A program made the position numbers and the translations under genes. Shown here one piece after another: positions 39,366-48,656 of a stretch of DNA of 64,000 nucleotides (position 1 is the first letter of the stretch; every line of letters starts with the position of its first letter). The stretch is from assembly GCA_963693365.1 (NCBI GenBank), contig CAVNZM010000004.1, positions 186,001 through 250,000 of the forward strand, written 5' to 3'. Origin of the DNA: Amoebidium appalachense. Its lineage: Eukaryota; Ichthyosporea. The notes below the pieces were generated by a model that saw only the letters and a program-made list of their open reading frames with translations, was not told the DNA's origin and did not search any database.

Positions 39366-39762
39366 ATGCGTGCGCTGCTCCTGTGTCCCCCCCTGCTTGC
39401 ACTGGTCCTTGCGGCCCCCGAGTGCCTGGTGTTTGCGAGCTCGGCCACTCTCGCGGCAACCACCGCGCACGTGCCGCCCAGCCCCACTGCCGAAACAAAG
39501 ACATGGTGGGCGACCCTGACGCACGTGGAGACCGTTGCAGCCACCACCACAGCCGCCGCTTCGATTCAAACCATCGAAACCACCTCGGCCTCGGAAACGT
39601 CCCACCGAAACGGACACCGACGTATTTGAGATCCCCACCTCCATCACTGAAGGCGACCCAACCGACGAACCCATGCCCACGATGCCCGTGGACCCGCCCG
39701 CACCGCCCGCCGGGGTAAACGCGTCCGACTGGGAGTGCCGCTGCACGCTCATCAGACGTTAA
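39366..39762 (+). CDS. Secreted or surface Thr/Pro-rich protein, one frameshift
   Basis: Signal peptide (MRALLLCPPLLALVLAAP), then a mucin-like Thr/Ala/Ser-rich region (VAATTTAAASIQTIETT). The first frame ends at 39629. The overlapping frame (39535-39762) continues with similar composition (PTEPMPTMP type) and ends in WECRCTLIRR. A single indel near 39600 explains both. Probably an O-glycosylated exported protein; no enzyme motif. Confidence 0.5.
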
Positions 39763-39842
39763 TCATTTCTCGGAAAACCAGAGTTGGCCTGTCGATTCTT
39801 TGTTTTGTGCAGCCACACCAGTTTTTAATTTGCGCAAGAGGA

Positions 39843-40313
39843 ATGGACTTCTCAAATGCGATTGGCTTAATCATTCTAATGCTTACTCTTGGTGTGTTGA
39901 TATGGGCATACTCCAAGTACGAACCCAAACCCGACCCTGGCAAAAACGACAGTACCCCTGCAGTCAAACGGACACAGTGGTATGCCTTCGACCAAAAGGG
40001 GGACCACAGCACGGACAACACGTTTAACGACTGGCAAGACCCGGTGAACTATGGATACACGTCGGCCAGCCAGTGCATTAACCGATGCCAATCTATGAGC
40101 GGATGCCAACAGGTGGGCTTTTCCCCATGGCAGGATATGGACGGGAAGCAGCCAAAAGGCTATTGCTACATGAGAAAAGCCGTCAAGAAATGGCCGTTGG
40201 ATGCGTGGTCAAACAAGTCCGGTGTGGCTGCCTCGGACTCGCAGGTCACGTATGTGATGGCCGCAGAAGTGCCGGAGAGCATGAAGCAATATGGCAAGCT
40301 GGTTGAGTTCTAG
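39843..40313 (+). CDS. Membrane-anchored PAN/apple-like protein (156 aa)
   Basis: N-terminal membrane segment (AIGLIILMLTLGVLIWAY), then a domain with SQCINRCQSMSGCQQVGFS and GYCYMRKAV, the spaced-Cys pattern of PAN/apple domains, which bind proteins or carbohydrates on the cell or virion surface. The ATG at 39843 precedes the membrane segment. Intact frame. Confidence 0.6.
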   Translation: MDFSNAIGLIILMLTLGVLIWAYSKYEPKPDPGKNDSTPAVKRTQWYAFDQKGDHSTDNTFNDWQDPVNYGYTSASQCINRCQSMSGCQQVGFSPWQDMDGKQPKGYCYMRKAVKKWPLDAWSNKSGVAASDSQVTYVMAAEVPESMKQYGKLVEF

Positions 40314-40363
40314 CATGAATCAGACGAACAAATTGGTCTTCTTTTTTATTGTGCCCCAATGTA

Positions 40364-41721
40364 ATGTCGCATGCGCGCTCCCGCATCCTTGACGACATGG
40401 CGTCCCACATCGATTTCTCGGCGGCCGTGGCGCGCCGGGCAGCGTTCCCGCACGGGCCGGCCCTGCCCTCGGCCCCCCGCAGCGTGTCGGTGCCGAGCGA
40501 GGCGCCCCCGCGTGTCGAGCCCCCGCAGCCGCCGCAGGGCCAGTGGCGCTACCACTTCGTGACGGGCGGGTCCGAGTGCCGGCCGCTGCAGGTGGAGTTT
40601 CCCGCCACCCAGTCCGTGCACGGCATCCGTGTCGAGGGCTTCAAGGCGCACAGCGTGTACGACGTGTGCGAGGGCGCCAACAGGCTGACGCTGTCGCTGT
40701 CGTACCTGGACTCGCCCGACGGCCGGCCCCCGGGCATGTGGGTGAAGGCGTCCACCGACGTGTACCTGCCTGTGGGCAACTACACCCTGGACACCCTGTG
40801 CGCCGAGCTCGAGATGCGGCTGGACGCCGCCATCGCCGCATGCTTCAACCCCAGCTACAGCCCCGAGGAGGTGGCGGACATTTTGGAGATGTACCCGGAC
40901 ACGCTGCCCTACTACGCCAGCGTCACACACACGGAGCGGTTGCGCCGGGACGCCGAGCGCAACGGCGAGGCGTGGACCAGGCACCAGGACTTTGTGTGCA
41001 AGACGCGGTGGGCGCCACGCCGGCAGGGCCCGCGCGACGAGATCGCATTCGAGGCGCTGATGCTCGCGCAGCTGTACTACAGGGAGAACGCATGGGCGTG
41101 GCGCGAGCTGGCCAACGAGCGTGACACCCACGGGCGCATCCAGTGGCCGTTCCACAACACGCTGTACAACCTCATGACGCCCTCGAAGCTCGCGCTGCCC
41201 GGGCGACTGGTCATCAGCATCCACCACCGCAAGAACATGGACCCGGACACCATGAAGCACTGGCTGCCGTATGCGTCGGTGCCGACGTTCTCGCTTGACG
41301 TGTGCCGGGGGCTCGGGAGCGTGCTGGGAATGGCGGCCGGCGCGCACGTCAGCCACAGCCTGACAGCGGGGCTGCCTCCGCTGGCCCGCTACTTCGACGG
41401 GCGAGACCATGCGGCCGTGGAGGAGGGCGACCAGCAGCTGCCGTGCCAGGGCGACAACATCCAGTGCGTGTTTGGGACGGATGCACCCCTGGGCCCGCGG
41501 GGGCGCTCATGGTGCACGTCATGCAGGGCGAGACGAACCTGCAGGGGCGCATCATGGCGCCGGGCGTGCAGGGGGCGGCGGGCGGGGCGGTGGACGACAT
41601 GCTGGCGAGCCCGCAGATCTTGGGGACGCTGGACCACGTCGACACGCTGCGGCTGGTGGTGGTGGACGAGACCGGGACAAGGGTGAGCGGGTGCTTCTCG
41701 GCGCTGGTCGCGGTTAAATAA
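40364..41721 (+). CDS. Minor-capsid/penton-like protein, paralogue 2, one frameshift
   Basis: About 450 residues in two frames with a break near 41495-41510, in the GC-rich run GGGCCCGCGGGGGCGC. Landmarks shared with the 22938-25566 protein: QSVHGIRVEGF, then DVYLPVGNYTLDTLCAEL (the Pro-x-Gly-x-Tyr-Thr motif), and a C-terminal LRLVVVDETGTRV strand pair just before the stop. It may begin at 40364 or 40397 (MASHIDFSA). Likely a capsid vertex or minor structural protein. The stop TAA overlaps AAATAAA, a possible polyadenylation signal. The frameshift may be a sequencing indel. Confidence 0.58.
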
Positions 41722-41889
41722 ACCAAATGCTGTTTTTTACATTGTTTACTTGGAATGCCCACAAATGCAGGGCAGATCATCATTTTCTCCTTCGAAATTA
41801 GAGAACACCATTATCAGGTGCAGGGCAGGTCTCCCGAAAGCTCTGCCAATGGGTAAGTGATTTTCGTGTTGCGCAATGTCTTCATTACC
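41722..41889. other. Short convergent spacer
   Basis: 168 bases between the convergent minor-capsid paralogue and the KilA-N gene. Nothing but an AT-rich stretch and possible polyadenylation signals. Confidence 0.4.
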
Positions 41890-43227
41890 TTATCCAAATA
41901 CAGCTAGTGCCAAGTCCTTGGTATCGCCAGGGTCCATAAAGGTTTCGGCCATGTCGGCAAGAACCGGAGCCAAGCAGGCAAACTCTACCCCAAACATCTC
42001 GCGTTCGATGTTTTCTTGGTAAAGTTGCTGGTGCACAAACCTTTCTGCATCTCTCAGGTTCTGAGTAGGAACAGGCAGAGCAAACAGAAGGCGCTTTTGC
42101 GCATCAGTATGCCAGGTAGCAGCCTCGCGCATACGTCCACTCACGTTCTTCATACTTAGGCCAATTTTCAGGCAAGGGACAGTCCCGTACTTCGAAACAA
42201 ACACGTAGACACCCGGGACCTGCTGGGTACAGGTGCGCTGCGTGACATTCCGAAGTCGTTTAGAGGCTTTGATATACTCAGGTGGCAAATAGTCCTCCTC
42301 GGTGCGCATCTCACGCTGCAGCTGCAGAATACGGATTTCCTTGTCAATCTTGTCGCAGTCAGCAAGCACCTTGTCACGCTCGGCTTTCATCAGTTCGGTT
42401 TGCTGTTCTACCAACCTTCCTTCCTCACGCAGGGCCATGATTTTGGCATTTGCTTCCCGTAGGATAGGATCGTGAACCATCATGTACCTCTCGTACCGGG
42501 CCAGCTCGGATTCTCGCATGACACGCGGCTTGACCGAGCGCAACTGTTCGTCCTGTTTTATGTCGCTTGCGGGGCGTTTAGGCCGTGTGTGGATGGAACC
42601 AACAGATTCGGTGCCTGCGGCCACATCCGTTTCCTGCAGGACATCGGCGACAGCTGAGTGGTCACCAGACAGAACCTTGCCCTGAATAGAGCACCACTTG
42701 GAATGATAGGCCGGACTGATGTGTTGTGCAAATGCAGTAGCAACATCTACGAGAACCCAGGTGCCACGAAAAATCTCAGCATTTTCGCCCTTGTAATGAT
42801 AGCGTGATGTGTCGATACTGGACCATTGAGCGGACCCCTTCCGGGTAGCAGCTGAATCCTTCTGATCAGAAGTGTTCCCATTCTTATTCAATGAATCCTT
42901 CTGATCAGAAGTGTTCCCATTCTTCGAATCCTTCTGAACAGAAGGGTTCATCTGCTTCTCTATTTCGTCCAACAACGTGTGTGTGCTATCCAGCTTGAAC
43001 CAATTGCTCCAGGTTTTGTTATTTTTTTTGCCGATGTGAGTTGCATTTACCCAAAGCTCTCCGCCCTTTCGTACCTCGCCATATGTAAGCAGGTTTCCTT
43101 CTGCATCCCTGATAGGTGTTATCTCACCTTCCTTCAAAACCTTTCCATTGCGCATAACAACTCTCTCCGAAGGTAGCGATTGGGTCACTGATGTGTAATC
43201 CGGTGGCTGGGATACGAGGGTGGCCAT
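41890..43227 (-). CDS. KilA-N and T5orf172 (GIY-YIG-like) two-domain protein (445 aa)
   Basis: The KilA-N DNA-binding domain (residues about 60-185) shows LWVNATHIGKKNNKTWSNWF and FRGTWVLVDVATAFAQHIS. It is split by an insert with three near-repeats of NGNTSDQKDS. A coiled coil covers residues 255-310. The C-terminal T5orf172 domain (residues 345-425) has VYVFVSKYGTVPCLKIGLS and DAERFVHQQL, the layout of GIY-YIG-related nucleases. Such fusions are common in NCLDVs and may regulate or cut DNA. Intact frame and clear ATG. Confidence 0.8.
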   Translation of the reverse strand: MATLVSQPPDYTSVTQSLPSERVVMRNGKVLKEGEITPIRDAEGNLLTYGEVRKGGELWVNATHIGKKNNKTWSNWFKLDSTHTLLDEIEKQMNPSVQKDSKNGNTSDQKDSLNKNGNTSDQKDSAATRKGSAQWSSIDTSRYHYKGENAEIFRGTWVLVDVATAFAQHISPAYHSKWCSIQGKVLSGDHSAVADVLQETDVAAGTESVGSIHTRPKRPASDIKQDEQLRSVKPRVMRESELARYERYMMVHDPILREANAKIMALREEGRLVEQQTELMKAERDKVLADCDKIDKEIRILQLQREMRTEEDYLPPEYIKASKRLRNVTQRTCTQQVPGVYVFVSKYGTVPCLKIGLSMKNVSGRMREAATWHTDAQKRLLFALPVPTQNLRDAERFVHQQLYQENIEREMFGVEFACLAPVLADMAETFMDPGDTKDLALAVFG

Positions 43228-43680
43228 CTATATGTGCACAGATAATATTTTTTGGCTGGAAAAAGTTGAGAGGAAGGGAAGGGATAAAAAGCAATGCAGA
43301 AAACACACGCACCCTGTATCGCTTAGCACAGCGAGGAGATACGTTTGTGTACGCCGTGCATGTACCTTCGACAGATTCCCACCAACGCCTGAAATTCGGT
43401 TTCACAACCAATCTAGAGAAACGCTTTTCGGATTATCGTTCCCTCTTGGCTGACATGAACAACAAGATCGTCCTGCTGCTGCCTTCCGAAACCCCCCCGG
43501 CCAATAGAGAAGTTCATAAAGACCGAGCTGCGCGGATGCCGGGTGGGAGACAACAAAAACACCGAGCTCTTTGATGTTCCCTTCAACAAGTTTCGCAGCG
43601 TACTCCTGGACGTGCTGGATCTTTATGGTCCATGGGGGGCAGGAGTCGCCGATGACATACAAGAGGCTTTAATGGTCTAA
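43191..43680 (+). pseudogene. T5orf172/GIY-YIG-like protein, frameshifted, start unclear
   Basis: FVYAVHVPSTDSHQRLKFGF and LEKRFSDYRS belong to a T5orf172-type domain. The frame shifts at a run of seven C near 43491-43497, and the next frame completes the domain (KFIKTELRGCRVG; ELFDVPFNKFRSVLLDVL) and stops at 43680. No ATG lies in the right frame upstream; GATAAAAAGC at 43282 could be a TATA box, with an out-of-frame ATG at 43294. It is therefore damaged twice, or damaged once with an unusual start. Confidence 0.6.
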
Positions 43681-43683
43681 CCT

Positions 43684-44199
43684 CTACCCGCCCATAGCCG
43701 CCCTGTCAGCGGGGCGTTCAACCTGTGGGAACCTAGGCACGAACGAGAAGGACTCGAATGTCGCGTACGCCGCACGGCGCGCCACAGCCATGCCGCAGTG
43801 ACGCGCGCGCTCCTGGAACTGCTGGTAGCGGTCGGTGTACTGGGGATCGGACAACGTCTCCATGAGGAACACGCCAAACCTGTCCTCCTCCTCGTCACCG
43901 AAGAAGATGATGTTGACGACGACGGGGACCCCCTCGAGCCGCCCGACCATGAGCCAGTTGTAGTGCCCCCTCCCATGGATCATCCAGGGCTCCCGCGCCT
44001 GTGCGCTTTCGATCAAGAACAGAAACGACTCCTGCCCGGACAACACATCCTCGCACGGCAGTGTCAGCTGCAAGTAGAATGTGTTCGGCTGGCCCAGCCG
44101 TGGTATCATTTCGGCCAAATCCGAGCCGCCGTCGATAAACACCTCGTGGTCGTAATCCGCGTCCCATCCCCATGTGGCGTGTGAAGTCCCGGTTCCCAT
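43684..44199 (-). CDS. Hypothetical protein with possible N-myristoyl site (171 aa)
   Basis: Not recognised. Starts MGTGTSHATWGWDADYD (Gly2 and Ser6 fit the myristoylation rule). The middle is beta-rich with LEGVPVVVNIIFFGDEEEDRFG. No membrane segment. The ATG at 44199 is the first real one; it is divergent from the resolvase gene, with 77 bases between the starts. The stop lies four bases from that of the convergent T5orf172 gene. Confidence 0.52.
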   Translation of the reverse strand: MGTGTSHATWGWDADYDHEVFIDGGSDLAEMIPRLGQPNTFYLQLTLPCEDVLSGQESFLFLIESAQAREPWMIHGRGHYNWLMVGRLEGVPVVVNIIFFGDEEEDRFGVFLMETLSDPQYTDRYQQFQERARHCGMAVARRAAYATFESFSFVPRFPQVERPADRAAMGG

Positions 44200-44276
44200 G
44201 CCTGTGCCAACAATATTCTTGTAAACGAGTTGGGCAGGGAAGCATAAAAAGGAATCCCCCAACCCCCACCCTCACA

Positions 44277-44849
44277 ATGCGTGTGGCCGCCATCGACGTC
44301 GGCTTCCTGAACCTGGTGGTGTGCGTGCTCAGCACGACCGACGACCCGCGCACGCCCTTCATCATCCACACGTGGGACCGCTGGCTCGTGGGCAACCCGG
44401 ACACCACGGCCACGGTGCTGGTGGAGCTGCTGCTGCGCCGGCTGCACGAGGACCGCGCGCTGTTTGTGGACGTCGACATGGTCGTCATCGAGCGCCAGAT
44501 GGTCACCAAGCTGAGCGTGCTGGCGCACGCGCTGCAGGCGTACTTCCTCACCCTCAGATTGACCAATGGCCACGGGCCCGGCGTGGTGCTGCAGCACGGC
44601 ACGCGCAAGAACCAGTGCGGTGCGTGGCTCGCCCGCCACGGAATGGCTCCTGCGGAGACGGGCAAGGCGGCGTATGCGGTGTACAAGCGGCGTGCGGTGG
44701 TCGACACGCTGCAGGCGCTCAAGCTGCAGAGCGAGCAGGGGTGGCGGGACAAGTTTGGGCGGGAGGGCAAGAAGGACGACATGGCGGACGCGCTGCTGCA
44801 CGGGCTGTGGTACCTGTTCTGTCGGACCCAGAAAGGGGGGTCACGCTGA
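44277..44849 (+). CDS. Holliday junction resolvase, poxvirus A22-like (RuvC fold)
   Basis: 190 residues. The acidic active site of the RuvC/A22 family is visible in order: AAIDVGFLNLVV with the first Asp, MVVIERQM with Glu, and KKDDMADALLHGLWY with the last Asp pair. It resolves branched DNA before genome packaging in NCLDVs. Full length compared with the viral family. The start at 44277 follows GCATAAAAAGG, a weak TATA box. AAATAAAA at 44879-44886 may be its polyadenylation signal. Best single marker that this region derives from an NCLDV-like virus. Confidence 0.88.
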   Translation: MRVAAIDVGFLNLVVCVLSTTDDPRTPFIIHTWDRWLVGNPDTTATVLVELLLRRLHEDRALFVDVDMVVIERQMVTKLSVLAHALQAYFLTLRLTNGHGPGVVLQHGTRKNQCGAWLARHGMAPAETGKAAYAVYKRRAVVDTLQALKLQSEQGWRDKFGREGKKDDMADALLHGLWYLFCRTQKGGSR

Positions 44850-44979
44850 GGGCATATGCAGGCAAACGGACAGTGTACAAAATAAAATTGGCAATTCATC
44901 TCTTTATTGCTTTCTCATAGACCGGCTTCCGGTCCCATGGACCGGAGGTAGAGATTGGCCCGTTGGTTGTCTGTGTCGA

Positions 44980-45085
44980 GCTTGACTGCATATCTGCACT
45001 GCAGATTTTCCCCTCCAACTTAGCAATGAGTTCCTTTGTCCCCTTCAACTTGTACCAATCAAACCAAAAATGTCTGCGCCCCCCA
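44980..45085 (-). pseudogene. KilA-N domain fragment 1
   Basis: FWFDWYKLKGTKELIAKLEG is the second half of a KilA-N core. Surrounding frames are not related. At the DNA level (ATCTGCACTGCAGATTTT, GTACCAATCAAACCA) it is a copy of the fragment at 46998-47095. Confidence 0.6.
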
Positions 45086-45231
45086 CCCCGGGCTGTCACA
45101 GTGGTACCTGTTCTGCAGGCGTGGGAGGTCGGGGAAGATGTAAGAATAAAGCGCTTTGTTTCATGGAGACTGCAATGCTACACGGATGACAATTAGCCTA
45201 GCTCAGGGTATGAAAAAGCATGCCTGAGAAA

Positions 45232-46789
45232 TCAACAGCCCAGTCTGGGCTGCACGCTGGCGGGGACCAGCCCCTCGTATGCGTTCCTGAACACCTGCGC
45301 CGTGTACTTGAACTCGGCAACCTCCGGGCTGTGGGGTACCTCCCGCTCCAGCCAAACCGCCGTGGCCAAGATGATGGTGTAGGCCTGGCGGGCAGTGATC
45401 TCGGTGGACATGACCGCACGTCCCCAGCCGAGTGCTGAGCGCAGCTTGATGGCGCGCTGGATAGCCATGTCAGCTCCGATGACCCCCACCACTGCCGTGT
45501 CGGGCTTGTCGGTGTAGATGTCCACGTTCAGCACCTCGAGTACATAGCGGCGCACGAGTCCAACAGAGCCCTTGGTAGACCCTCCAAACATGGCGGCGGT
45601 GACGCTGCGGGGAAGGTTGTACAGGCGGTCACGCAGGAAGGGGTTGCCTGTGCCACCGAGGGCGGAGCTGTCCGGGTCCTCGGGTAGGATGCGGGGGGTG
45701 AAGGCCTGGGCGGTGCTGTTGAGGGCGCTGGTGAGGCGGGCCACGTGGGACTTGCTGTACTCGATGACAAGCTGCTGCTGCTCAATGAGGGTGTCCCGGT
45801 CTCGGATGGTCTTGTTGCGCTCCTCGATGGTAATGTTCCGGTCCTCGATTGTGCGCTGCATGTTCTGGAGCAGCGTCTGCCAGTAGGCAGCCCCGTGCTC
45901 CTCGGATCCCCCCGGCACCCCCGTTCTCCACGTACTCCCCGAACAGGCGAGCGCCGCTGCCCTCGGGGAGGGAATCCTGAAGACGACGGTTGGCGCGCAC
46001 CTCGTCAACCAAAGTCTCGTCACCACCCAGGTAGCGCACGATGAGCTCAGCGGCCGCAGCCTTGAAAGCAGCAACCTTGGGACCGGTCAGGGCCAGGATG
46101 ATGCGCACCAGCCCCTTTGCATCGGCGACCGGGCGGGGGTTCTGATGATCAACTGAGTCGGAATATCCGACCGAGTTAATCAAGGACTGATCTGCGTCCA
46201 TCACCTCCTTGAATTTGTCCTTGGGGTTGCCATAGCCAATCGCAACGAGCACATCAAACACATCCGCCTTCCGGGGCACGGTGTTGGTGCAGCGGATGGT
46301 CTTGCCGCTCCAGTCACCACCACCCTCTCCGAACTTGAACAGGGTCGCGGCCAGCCCGTCGCCGTCGAGGTCCATGCCCGGAACCGCCGTGGGCAGCTGG
46401 CGCATGGCTTCGGCAAGGGCCTTGTTGTCCGCCACCTTCCAGATGCTGATGGAGGGGTCGCCGAGTACACCACGCACGGAGGTGGCGTGCACCTGTTCAC
46501 GCAGGCGGACGAGGGACAGGGTCTTGCCGGACGGCAGGGTGCGGGTGTCCTGGGCGACAACCCCAAATCGCTTGGTGTCGCCGAGGGCTGTGGCGGCACG
46601 CTCGTGCAGGTCGGTGTGGTCGGAGAGGAGCGCCCAGTAGCGGATGCGGGAGCGCTCGGGGTCAAGCAGAAGGGTGCGGATGGTGTCCTCAAGGGATGCG
46701 TTCTCCTCCATACTGTCGTCCGTGTCCATGCTGTCGATGTTGTCGCTCTGCATGTTGTTGTTGATGTCCATGTTCTGGGTTGTCTCCAT
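45232..46789 (-). CDS. KilA/BRO-like protein with coiled coil, one frameshift
   Basis: Starts METTQNMDINNNMQ (46789) and is acidic at first. It contains the same BRO-like core as the MAGEQNKKGD family (ADVFDVLVAIGYGN; LTGPKVAAFKAAAAELIV; YLGGDETLVDEV). Near 45912-45920, at a run of six C, the frame shifts; the following frame brings a short coiled coil (IEDRNITIEERNKTIRDR) and a C-terminal helical domain ending at 45232. Total about 515 residues. Probably a DNA-binding regulator. The first frame stays open downstream of the shift but with poor composition. The TATA box is 45 bases upstream. Confidence 0.62.
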
Positions 46790-46833
46790 CTTGATGGTTG
46801 CTGCAGAATGATGAATTATGGTCTGGACTGCTC

Positions 46834-46841
46834 CTTTTATA
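46834..46841 (-). promoter_or_regulatory. TATA box of the 46789 gene
   Basis: Minus strand GAAGGTATAAAAGGAGC, perfect to the viral consensus, 45 bases before the ATG. Confidence 0.8.
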
Positions 46842-46997
46842 CCTTCAGGTCTAACCACCGATGGTGCCAAAATCGATGGTGATGGTGAGTTTGGGCACCA
46901 AACTAATGAACCCTGAATTTCAGGGATGATGATTATTGTGTCATTCGGATGTTGATCACAATTGTCGGACGACCCGACAACAGCGAACACATATCTG

Positions 46998-47095
46998 ACC
47001 GCACAATATTATCTGCACTGCAGATTTTTCCGTCCAACTTGGCAATGAGCTGCTTTGTCCCCTTCGGCTCGTACCAATCAAACCACGCGTATCTG
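46998..47095 (-). pseudogene. KilA-N domain fragment 2
   Basis: Reads AWFDWYEPKGTKQLIAKLDG. It shares about 75 bases with fragment 1 at 44980-45085 at high identity. No start or rest of the domain remains. The two fragments now flank the 45232-46789 gene in the same orientation. Confidence 0.6.
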
Positions 47096-47144
47096 TCACA
47101 TAATTAGTATGAAAGAGAAGCAAGCCAGAGATATCACAGATATA

Positions 47145-48656
47145 TCACACACTTGCATTCGGAGTTGTCGATGCTGCGATCCCGATGTCTTCCACAAGCC
47201 GCTCCCCATCCCTGCGCCTCGGCAGTCCTGCGGCTTCAAGCTCGGCATCGGTCAACACGACCGTTTTCTTGGTTATTACCTCTCGTATTACCTGTCTGTA
47301 CCGTGGGTCATCAAGATTCGGCTGCACCACATCTATCTCTCCTCCATGCATCTTAGCCCAGTAGAGTTCGGTCAGTTGCTTCCCGTACAGGGACAACACG
47401 GCCCCGATTTTGTAGACTGCCCGGAATCCTCTGTCCACCTTCTCAAGCTTTGTCGTTATATGATTGCAGACCCGTTCCCCAATGGTGTTTCCATTGCCCG
47501 GTTGGGAACCCCAGTCGAAGCTTGACGTGCGCAGGAGTATGTAGACCATCAACCAGGAGGCACATGCCGAGTCGTGTATTTCGTTTCTATCGACAAGCCC
47601 CTCATACAAAACCCTCCCAAAACTTGTCTGAAGGCTCTTACATACAGATTCGTGTTGGTAGGTGCGCAGAACTTTCGAGCTTCCAGTGTAACCGGCCCCC
47701 TCAAGGAACATACAGAGGGCGTCAGCGATTAGCCCTGCCGGGGCAGACATGTTAAAGCACTCAACCACCTTGACTTGCGAATCGATAATGATAACAGAAG
47801 CATGCTCTGGGCTCGACACATGCATTATATAGTAGCGCTCACGCTCTTGGCTTTTCAGCCAGGAAGAGAGGTTCGACACAGATGCTTTCGAGCATCTGAA
47901 ACCCCACTTTCCTGCTGACACCTTCCAAGTGGACATTTTACCATTGTCCGTCACAACACCGAGTGCTGGTGTGGACTTGGGGACAGCATCACCATTATAC
48001 TCTATTTTGAGGGATGTGCCAGGGGAAAAACGAACAGATTTTGGCAGATAGGTTTGCAGCAGTACGAAGGTGTTGTCCCGAGACATGACGCCACACCCTG
48101 CCACAGCCGGTGAGGCTTCAACGGAGCCAACCCCAATCAGCTCGGTCAGTGACTTCTGAAGATCAACGAGACCGTTGTACCAGTCAAATAGAAGTGGCCA
48201 CGTTTTTTGTATGTCCTCCATCATGTCCGAGGGCGTGGGTCTTCCAGGGACAATAGCCTGTTTGTACTTTTCGGCCACGTAGGGAGCACACTTCACCACA
48301 ATCGACCCGAAACGGTGCTTCCTCTGGTCCACGAGAAACCGGCTTTTTGAATCATACCTTACAGCAAACTTGTATTCCGTACCAGCTGTTTGACGCATAC
48401 AAATAAACAACAATCTGTAGCCACCCAGCCCTGCTTCAAAAACCAGAGATGTAACACAGGTCAGACAGACTGGTTCGACATCATTTTGAGTGCTCCACAA
48501 GTTGATGGAGAGACAGACGTCCCCCATAGCCCACTTGTATGTCTGGGTGTTGCGGGGTTTCAGATGTGCGTCTTCCAACTTGAAATGTTGGGTATTGCGT
48601 TTGACAAACTTGAAGAAGCAGTAGGGCTTTACCGACAATGTCTGTGTTGAAGCCAT
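47145..48656 (-). CDS. Hypothetical protein with cysteine-protease-like C-terminal half (503 aa)
   Basis: The N-terminal ~180 residues are unrecognised (MASTQTLSVKPYCFFKFV). Residues about 285-400 show PEHASVIIIDSQVKVVECF, then TYQHESVCKSLQ, then DSACASWLMVYILL: His, an acidic or Asn residue, Gln and Cys in the order of adenain/Ulp1-like (CE clan) cysteine proteases, and like a His-Ala-x-x-Ile-Ile-Asp family found in giant viruses. If correct, it may process virion proteins or act on ubiquitin-like tags. This is a motif reading only. Intact long frame. A GATATAAAC TATA-like box lies about 125 bases upstream of the start. Confidence 0.45.
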   Translation of the reverse strand: MASTQTLSVKPYCFFKFVKRNTQHFKLEDAHLKPRNTQTYKWAMGDVCLSINLWSTQNDVEPVCLTCVTSLVFEAGLGGYRLLFICMRQTAGTEYKFAVRYDSKSRFLVDQRKHRFGSIVVKCAPYVAEKYKQAIVPGRPTPSDMMEDIQKTWPLLFDWYNGLVDLQKSLTELIGVGSVEASPAVAGCGVMSRDNTFVLLQTYLPKSVRFSPGTSLKIEYNGDAVPKSTPALGVVTDNGKMSTWKVSAGKWGFRCSKASVSNLSSWLKSQERERYYIMHVSSPEHASVIIIDSQVKVVECFNMSAPAGLIADALCMFLEGAGYTGSSKVLRTYQHESVCKSLQTSFGRVLYEGLVDRNEIHDSACASWLMVYILLRTSSFDWGSQPGNGNTIGERVCNHITTKLEKVDRGFRAVYKIGAVLSLYGKQLTELYWAKMHGGEIDVVQPNLDDPRYRQVIREVITKKTVVLTDAELEAAGLPRRRDGERLVEDIGIAASTTPNASV

